Translations under genes and position numbers: made by a program | Source of the DNA: Clostridium sp. CAG:452 | Lineage (GTDB): Bacteria > Bacillota > Clostridia > TANB77 > CAG-508 | Length of the DNA stretch: 12,306 nucleotides | Assembly: GCA_000434035.1 (NCBI GenBank) | Contig: FR893523.1 | Coordinates: 38,067-50,372, forward strand | Direction: 5' to 3' | The notes under the pieces: generated by a model | What the model saw: the letters and a program-made list of their open reading frames with translations, nothing else | The model's database searches: none | What the model was told of the DNA's origin: nothing | Shown: one piece after another, positions 6,945-12,306 of the stretch | Position numbering within the stretch: position 1 is the stretch's first letter | How the letters are laid out: each line of letters starts with the position of its first letter

Positions 6945-9900
6945 ATGAGTTTAAGGTTGATTTATGGAAGAGCAGGAACTGGGAAAAGCCAGTTCTGCTT
7001 AAACAAAATTAAAGAGCAAATAAATAATAAAACAGCACAAAAAATATATCTTGTTGTGCCAGAACAATTTTCATTTTCAACAGAAAAAAGATTGCTAGAA
7101 ACACTAGAACAAAATAGTGTAATAAATGCAGAAGTTATAACATTTAAAAGAATGGCACATAGAATTTTTACAGAAGTTGGAGGACTTACAGAAGTAAACT
7201 TATCAAAAACAGGTAAGGCAATGCTTGTAAGCAACATATTAGAAAAATATAAAAAAGATTTACAATTTTTAAATAAATCATCCGAAAATATAGATATAGT
7301 ATTAAGGACTATAACGGAATTAAAAAAGCATGATGTAAAACTAGAAGATTTAGAGCAAAAACAAAAAGAGACAGAAGACGAATACTTAAAAATAAAATTA
7401 AATGATATAAATACAATATACAAAAAATATGAGGAAACATTACAAAATAAGTATATAGACGAAGATGATATACTTACAATTCTTGCAAAGAAAATAGAAG
7501 AAAGCAGTATGTTTGATAATTCATATATTTACATAGATGAATTTTCTGGTTTTACAAGACAAGAATACAATGTAATAAAAGAATTATTAAAAAAGGCCAA
7601 AGAGATTGATATTACAATATGTTCGGACGAAATAAATATACAAAAACAGCCAGAAGAAGATATTTTTTATCAAAACAAAATGGTAATTCAAGAATTAATA
7701 AAATGTGCTCAAGAGGTTAATGTAAATTTAGAAGAAAATATAGAATTAAAAAATACTTATAGATTTAAAAATGAGGAATTAAAACATTTAGAAAAAAATA
7801 TTTATGAGGTACCATATAAAATATATGAAAAACCAGTAAACAATATACATATAAGCTTGCTTAGTCAGCCATATTCAGAAGTAGAATATGTAGCAAAAAC
7901 GATAATAGAATTAGTAAGAGAAAAAAAATATAGATATAAAGATATATCAGTAATTACAAAAAATATAGATGAATACACAAACATAGTAAAAGCAATTTTC
8001 GAAAAATATGAAATACCAGTATTTATAGACCAAAAAGAAGATTTAAGTCAAAATATTTTAGTAAAATATGTGCTTTCAATTTTAGAAATATATGCAAAAA
8101 GTTGGTCACAAGATGCAGTACTTGCATATATAAAAACTGGTTTTCTTCCACTAGAAAAAGAAGATATATATAATTTAGAAAACTATTGCAAAAAGTGGGG
8201 AATAAAAGGCAACAAATGGTATAAAGAAGATTGGAAATATGATAGCTTAAACAAAGATGTAGAAAAGCTAAACGAATTAAGAAGAAAAATTGTAGAACCA
8301 CTATTAAAACTAAAAACAAGTTTAGACGAATCAAAGCTAGCAGAAGAAATAACAACAAAGTTATATAGGTTTTTAGAAGAAAATCAAATAAGAGAAAAAC
8401 TAGAAGAAAAAGCAGAAAAATTAGAGCAAGCAGGTAGAAAAGATGTAGCAAATAAGTATAAATCTAGTTGGAATATTCTTATGCAAATATTTGATGAGAT
8501 AGTGCTAATATTTAGCCAAGACAAAATGAGTTTTAAACAATACAAGAATATATTAAAAGTTGGATTAGAATTTTCTAGTTTAGGAGAAATACCTCAAGTA
8601 ATAGATCAGGTTATAATAGGAGATACAGATAGGTCTAGAAACCATAAAGCAAAAGTTGTATTTATACTTGGCTTAAATGACGGCGTATTTCCTGCGGTTA
8701 ATTCAGGAGAAGGTTTCCTTAATGATAAAGACAGAAACTATTTAAAACAAAATGGAATTGAACTTGCAAAAGGAACAATAGAAAACTTGTATGAAGACCA
8801 ATTTAACATATATAGAGCGTTTACAACAGCAGAAGATGAACTATATTTATCTTATGTATCAACAGATAAAGAACAAAAAGCTAAAAGACAATCTATATTA
8901 ATTTCTAGAATAAAAAAGATGTTTAAAAATCTAAAAGAAGAAAGTGATGTAGTAAGTAAAAATGATAGTATTTTAACAGCAGAAAGTACATTTAATCAAA
9001 TGCTTTCAAACATTAAAGATTTTAAACAAGGAAAAGAGATAGATGAAATTTGGTTTGCTGTGTATAATTGGTACATGCAAAATGATGAATGGAAGCCTAA
9101 ATTAAAAGAGGCTATAAAAGGTTTTTCACATAAAAATGATGCAGAAAAAATAACAGAAGAAAATATAAAAAGACTATATGGAAACACTTTAAAAACAAGT
9201 GTATCAAGGCTTGAACAATATAGAGAATGTCCATTTTCTTTTCATTTAAAATATGGACTAAAATTAAAAGAAAGAGAAGAATTTGTAGTAAGACCAATTG
9301 ATACAGGTTCATTTATGCATGAAGTAATAGATGAGTTCTTTGAAGATACAAAAAATATAAAAACAATAGAAGACCAAGAAATAAAAGAAATAGTAAATAA
9401 CATAATCGATGAAAAACTTTCACTTAGCAAAAACTATATATTTACAAGCACACCAAGGTTTGCAGTACTTACAAACATACTAAAAAAAGCAATACTTCAA
9501 TCAATAACATATATAGTTCAACAAATGAAAAATAGCGATTTTGAAATAGCAGGAAACGAAATAGAATTTAATAGAAAAATAGATAATGTAGAAATAACAG
9601 GTAAAATAGATAGAATAGATACAGCACAAAATGAACAAGGCAAATACATTAGAATAATAGACTATAAATCATCAGATAGAAGTATAAATTTAAATGAGCT
9701 AGAAGCGGGAACACAAATACAATTATTAACATATTTAGATACAGCGGTAGAAAAAACAAAGAATATACCTGTTGGAATGCTTTATTTTAACTTAATAGAC
9801 CCAGTAATAAAAGCAAGTAGAAATTTAACAGGTGAACAAATACAAGAAGAATTAAAAAAGCAATTTAGAATGAGCGGTATGGTATTAGCAGATGTAAACA

Positions 9901-10238
9901 TTATACGAATGATGGATAAAAACTTACAAACAGGTGCTTCAAGCACAATACCAGTAACTCTTGACAAAAATGGAGATATAATGGATTCTCGCTCAAATGC
10001 AATAACAAAAGAACAATTTACTTTATTGCAAAATAAGGTTAAAAAAATAATAAAGCAAATAGCAAAAGAAATATTAGAAGGAAATATAGAAATAAAACCA
10101 ACATACAACAAAGGAAAAAAAGAAGAAGCATGCAAATATTGTGAATATAAATCAATATGTTGTTTTAATCCAAATGTAAATAACTATTCATTTATAGATA
10201 ATAAATCAAAAAAAGAATTGTTAGATAATTTACAATAA
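6945..10238 (+). CDS. addB: ATP-dependent helicase/nuclease subunit AddB
   Basis: AddB is the second large subunit of the AddAB helicase-nuclease, which resects double-strand breaks for RecA-dependent repair and degrades linear DNA. The 1097-residue product is of normal AddB length. Walker A is GRAGTGKS (8-15). The C-terminal nuclease domain has the iron-sulfur staple: C762 (YRECPFSF), then C1063-x2-C1066-x5-C1072, the spacing known from AddB. The nuclease core includes RIDRID and the DYK motif at D906-Y907-K908. ATG 6945 follows AAGGAG. The partner addA usually sits next to addB, but here coaD follows after 18 bases; addA must lie elsewhere if present. This long gene has no in-frame CGG codon at all and an unbroken frame, in contrast to its two neighbours with CGG-A sites. 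It uses CGA and CGC as normal Arg codons. Confidence 0.95.
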   Translation: MSLRLIYGRAGTGKSQFCLNKIKEQINNKTAQKIYLVVPEQFSFSTEKRLLETLEQNSVINAEVITFKRMAHRIFTEVGGLTEVNLSKTGKAMLVSNILEKYKKDLQFLNKSSENIDIVLRTITELKKHDVKLEDLEQKQKETEDEYLKIKLNDINTIYKKYEETLQNKYIDEDDILTILAKKIEESSMFDNSYIYIDEFSGFTRQEYNVIKELLKKAKEIDITICSDEINIQKQPEEDIFYQNKMVIQELIKCAQEVNVNLEENIELKNTYRFKNEELKHLEKNIYEVPYKIYEKPVNNIHISLLSQPYSEVEYVAKTIIELVREKKYRYKDISVITKNIDEYTNIVKAIFEKYEIPVFIDQKEDLSQNILVKYVLSILEIYAKSWSQDAVLAYIKTGFLPLEKEDIYNLENYCKKWGIKGNKWYKEDWKYDSLNKDVEKLNELRRKIVEPLLKLKTSLDESKLAEEITTKLYRFLEENQIREKLEEKAEKLEQAGRKDVANKYKSSWNILMQIFDEIVLIFSQDKMSFKQYKNILKVGLEFSSLGEIPQVIDQVIIGDTDRSRNHKAKVVFILGLNDGVFPAVNSGEGFLNDKDRNYLKQNGIELAKGTIENLYEDQFNIYRAFTTAEDELYLSYVSTDKEQKAKRQSILISRIKKMFKNLKEESDVVSKNDSILTAESTFNQMLSNIKDFKQGKEIDEIWFAVYNWYMQNDEWKPKLKEAIKGFSHKNDAEKITEENIKRLYGNTLKTSVSRLEQYRECPFSFHLKYGLKLKEREEFVVRPIDTGSFMHEVIDEFFEDTKNIKTIEDQEIKEIVNNIIDEKLSLSKNYIFTSTPRFAVLTNILKKAILQSITYIVQQMKNSDFEIAGNEIEFNRKIDNVEITGKIDRIDTAQNEQGKYIRIIDYKSSDRSINLNELEAGTQIQLLTYLDTAVEKTKNIPVGMLYFNLIDPVIKASRNLTGEQIQEELKKQFRMSGMVLADVNIIRMMDKNLQTGASSTIPVTLDKNGDIMDSRSNAITKEQFTLLQNKVKKIIKQIAKEILEGNIEIKPTYNKGKKEEACKYCEYKSICCFNPNVNNYSFIDNKSKKELLDNLQ

Positions 10239-10256
10239 AGCGAAAGGAGAAACAAA

Positions 10257-10730
10257 ATGGGATTAATAGGTTTTTATGCAGGATCATTTGATCCATTTAC
10301 AAACGGACACTTGCAAATAGTAAAAAAAGCTGCTAGATGTTTTGATAAAGTAATAATAGGTATAGGACACAATAAAGATAAATCGGAGCGTATAGACAAA
10401 AATAAAATGAAAGAAGCAATAGAAGAAACAATAAAAGAAATAGGATTAAGTAATGTAGAAGTAGTACTTTATGAAGGGCTAACAGTGGAAAAAGCAAAAC
10501 AAATGAATTGCGACATATTAATTAGAGGTCTAAGAAACGGTACAGATTACGAATATGAAGAGAATATATCTGCAATAAATGAAAAATTAGCAGGAATGGA
10601 CACATGTTATTTTAGAGCAGGAGACCTAGGCTACTTGTCTTCAAGCATTGTTATGGAGCTATATACACATAACAAAGAAATAGATAAATATGTGCCAAAA
10701 GCAGTTGCAAAATTATTGCAAACAATGTAG
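10257..10730 (+). CDS. coaD: Pantetheine-phosphate adenylyltransferase
   Basis: CoaD transfers AMP from ATP to 4'-phosphopantetheine to form dephospho-CoA, the fourth of five steps of coenzyme A synthesis. At 157 residues it has the standard size. The nucleotidyltransferase motif is GSFDPFTNGH (residues 9-18, the T/HxGH motif). Other conserved stretches are ILIRGLRNGTDYEYE and LSSSIVMEL near the C-terminus. ATG 10257 follows AAAGGAG. The gene is 18 bases after addB and 17 bases before the coaE fusion gene, which catalyses the next step. Its frame is intact; it uses CGT as an Arg codon and no in-frame CGG. Confidence 0.95.
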   Translation: MGLIGFYAGSFDPFTNGHLQIVKKAARCFDKVIIGIGHNKDKSERIDKNKMKEAIEETIKEIGLSNVEVVLYEGLTVEKAKQMNCDILIRGLRNGTDYEYEENISAINEKLAGMDTCYFRAGDLGYLSSSIVMELYTHNKEIDKYVPKAVAKLLQTM

Positions 10731-10747
10731 AGGTGAAGAAAAGAAAT

Positions 10748-12128
10748 ATGATAATAGGAATTACAGGGAATTCTGGTTCGCGGAAAAACTTTATTTAGTC
10801 AAGAATTATGTACTAAAACAAATGCAAAATTAATAAATGCAGACCAAATTGTAAAAGAATTATCAAAGTGCGAAGAACCATATTATAAAGAAGTGGTAAA
10901 ACAATTTGGACAAGAAATATTATTAGAAAATAAAGAAATAAACAGACCCAAATTAGCACAAATTATTTTTAGCGATAATCAAAAAAGAGAAGAATTAAAT
11001 AAAATTACATGCGCACATATTGTAAAAAAAATTAAAGAAGAAGTGAAAAAAGAAACCCAAAGAATAGCAATAATAGATGCCCCACTTTTAATAGAAACAA
11101 AGCTAAATGAAATATGTGATATAGTAGTTTCTGTTATAGCAAATGAAAGTACAAAAATAGAAAGAATTTGCAAAAGAGATAATGTTGACAAGAAAACAGC
11201 AAAACAAAGGCTAAACAGCCAGCTTGCGGAAGATACATATATTAAAAATTCAAATTATGTTTTAATAAACAATAATGCAAATCTAGAAAAAGAAGCAAAA
11301 GACTTTTTAGAATTGTTAAGTAATAAAAATTTATTTAGCAAAGAAACAGTTATAATAAAAAATGAAAACATAAGATATATGCAATTCAAAAAATTATTAG
11401 ATTATAAAAATATTAAACATTGTTTTACACTAAAACCATTAGACGTGGGAAGCAATGATACTTATAAAGAAATAAAAGATATAGCAAACAAAAACTATAA
11501 TGATATATGTAATTTACTAAAATTAGATAGTAACAACATAGTAAGACCATATCAAACACATACAAACAATGTGAAAAAAATAAGTGGTGAAGTTGGCATA
11601 TTTCCACAAGAATTAAAAGATATAGATGGATTAATAACACAAGAAAATAATAAAATACTTTCTTTAACATTTGCAGATTGCACACCAATATATTTATATG
11701 ATAAACAAAAAAATATAATAGGTAATATTCATTCAGGATGGCAGGGAACAATTAAAAAGATAGCAAAACATGCAATAATTCAAATGAAAAAAGAATTTAA
11801 TTCTAATCCAGAAGATATTGTGTGTGTAATAGGACCAACAATTAGAAAATGTCATTTTGAAGTACAAGAAGATGTAAAAAACAAATTTTATAATGCATTC
11901 AATTACATGAAAAATATAGATAAAATAATAGAATTTAATAAAAACACAAATAGTTATTTTATAGACACAGTAGAAATAAATAAAGAACTACTAAAAGAAG
12001 AAGGAATATTAGAAGAAAATATAGTAGATAGTGGGATTTGTACATACTGTAATAGCAATATAATTCATTCATATAGAAAAGAAGGAAAACAGGCAGGAAG
12101 AAATACAGCATTAATCTGTTTAAAATAG
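10748..12128 (+). CDS. coaE: Dephospho-CoA kinase fused to YfiH/PgeF-type laccase-domain protein, with a +1 frame change
   Basis: The N-terminal part (about residues 1-190) is CoaE, which phosphorylates dephospho-CoA to coenzyme A. The C-terminal part (about 198-459) is a YfiH/PgeF (DUF152, LACC1-like) domain, a family linked to purine nucleoside phosphorolysis and peptidoglycan precursor editing. From ATG 10748 the frame gives MIIGITGNSGS and then hits CGG; it stops at 10796-10798. Skipping C10781 gives GNSGSGKT, a perfect Walker A with G12 and K13, and an open frame to TAG 12126-12128 (459 residues). CoaE motifs include NADQIVKEL and DAPLLIE (110-116). YfiH motifs include H271 (QTHTNNV), C311 (ADCTP) and H328 (NIHSGW), then GPTIRKCHFEV and SYRKEGKQAGRNTAL. 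No stop or ribosome binding site separates the domains, so this is a true fusion. CoaE is normally essential, so a dead copy would be costly. Confidence 0.85.
10781..10784 (+). other. Putative +1 frameshift site CGG-A (site 6, coaE)
   Basis: The frame reads TCT GGT TCG CGG AAA. Skipping C10781 gives TCT GGT TCG GGA AAA ACT, which completes the Walker A motif GNSGSGKT. This is the most constrained of the six sites, because the Gly gained is a P-loop residue. Confidence 0.65.
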
Positions 12129-12141
12129 AAAGGAACAAAAT

Positions 12142-12306
12142 ATGTATCAAACATGGGAAGAATTAGAAGAAGCATGTAAAAATTGCAACAAATGTAAACT
12201 CTGTGCAAACAGGCATAATGTGGTAATAGGCACAGGAAATAGAAATGCAAAAATAATGTTTATAGGAGAAGGACCAGGTGCAGACGAGGATTTGCAAGGA
12301 ATACCT
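12142..12306 (+). CDS. Uracil-DNA glycosylase, family 4 (partial, cut by window edge)
   Basis: Family 4 uracil-DNA glycosylases are iron-sulfur enzymes that excise uracil from DNA after cytosine deamination. Only the first 55 residues are present. They contain the N-terminal cluster ligands C15-x2-C18 (with extra Cys at 12 and 21), the NVVIGTGN stretch, and the active-site motif GEGPGADEDLQG (42-53), where the family has GEGPG..ED.QG. ATG 12142 follows AGAAAGGA, which overlaps the stop region of the preceding gene by 13-base spacing. It is the third DNA-repair gene of the operon. No frame problem is seen in the visible part. Confidence 0.88.
   Translation, partial: MYQTWEELEEACKNCNKCKLCANRHNVVIGTGNRNAKIMFIGEGPGADEDLQGIP

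Noticed and set aside
347..10784. CGG reassigned to another amino acid (for example Trp or Gln), as in some low-GC lineages
   Set aside because: A reassigned triplet would keep the reading frame. Here the frame changes at every in-frame CGG, so simple reassignment cannot restore the proteins.
71..10800. Ordinary pseudogenes
   Set aside because: Each affected gene has only this one type of lesion, always C before an in-frame GGA, with otherwise conserved sequence, and one is normally essential. Decay would give mixed indels and stops.
10893..12128. A stand-alone gene beginning at GTG 10893
   Set aside because: This start falls inside the CoaE domain. The frame continues upstream to the P-loop at 10782.

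Overview
The window is AT-rich, densely coding DNA with strong GGAG-type ribosome binding sites and AGA as the usual Arg codon. Rubredoxin, an LdhA-type D-lactate dehydrogenase, AddB and a TIGR03905-type TSCPD protein together suggest an anaerobic low-GC Bacillota (Firmicutes), most likely an uncultured Clostridia-like lineage. This placement is an inference from gene content and composition; no rRNA is present.

Layout. 1-38 is probably the 3' end of an upstream gene. 71-1082 (+) is an NMT1/SsuA-like ABC transporter substrate-binding protein, ending at a strong hairpin. 1203-2120 (-) is a monoacylglycerol-lipase-like alpha/beta hydrolase. 2291-2539 (+) is a small TSCPD-domain protein with a GC-rich hairpin in its leader, followed by ldhA (2608-3597, +). 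A bidirectional terminator separates ldhA from a 44-residue rubredoxin (3646-3780, -). From 3903 to the right edge, six genes on the + strand are packed with gaps of 1-18 bases and look like one operon: an OGG1-type 8-oxoguanine glycosylase, a DUF2207 membrane protein, addB, coaD, a CoaE-YfiH fusion, and the start of a family 4 uracil-DNA glycosylase. The operon mixes DNA repair (base excision and AddAB end processing) with the last two steps of coenzyme A synthesis.

The main observation concerns reading frames. Three genes are broken in the conventional frame: the substrate-binding protein, the DUF2207 protein, and coaE (inside its Walker A motif). In every case the frame is restored by skipping one C directly before an in-frame GGA Gly codon. 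There are six such places (C347, C5458, C6815, C6861, C6916, C10781). In each, the ribosome would meet an in-frame CGG codon followed by A. I checked every CGG trinucleotide in the genes by eye. About 26 others occur, all out of frame, so CGG is never used as an ordinary Arg codon here, while CGT, CGA, CGC, AGA and AGG are. In this window an in-frame CGG and a +1 frame change are therefore the same set of sites. The simplest biological reading is that CGG is unassigned in this organism and that CGG-A is decoded by a +1 shift onto GGA (CGGA read as Gly). The alternative is a systematic insertion error in the sequence. The in-frame restriction and the otherwise intact essential coaE argue against that, but raw reads, genome-wide counts and peptides are needed to decide.
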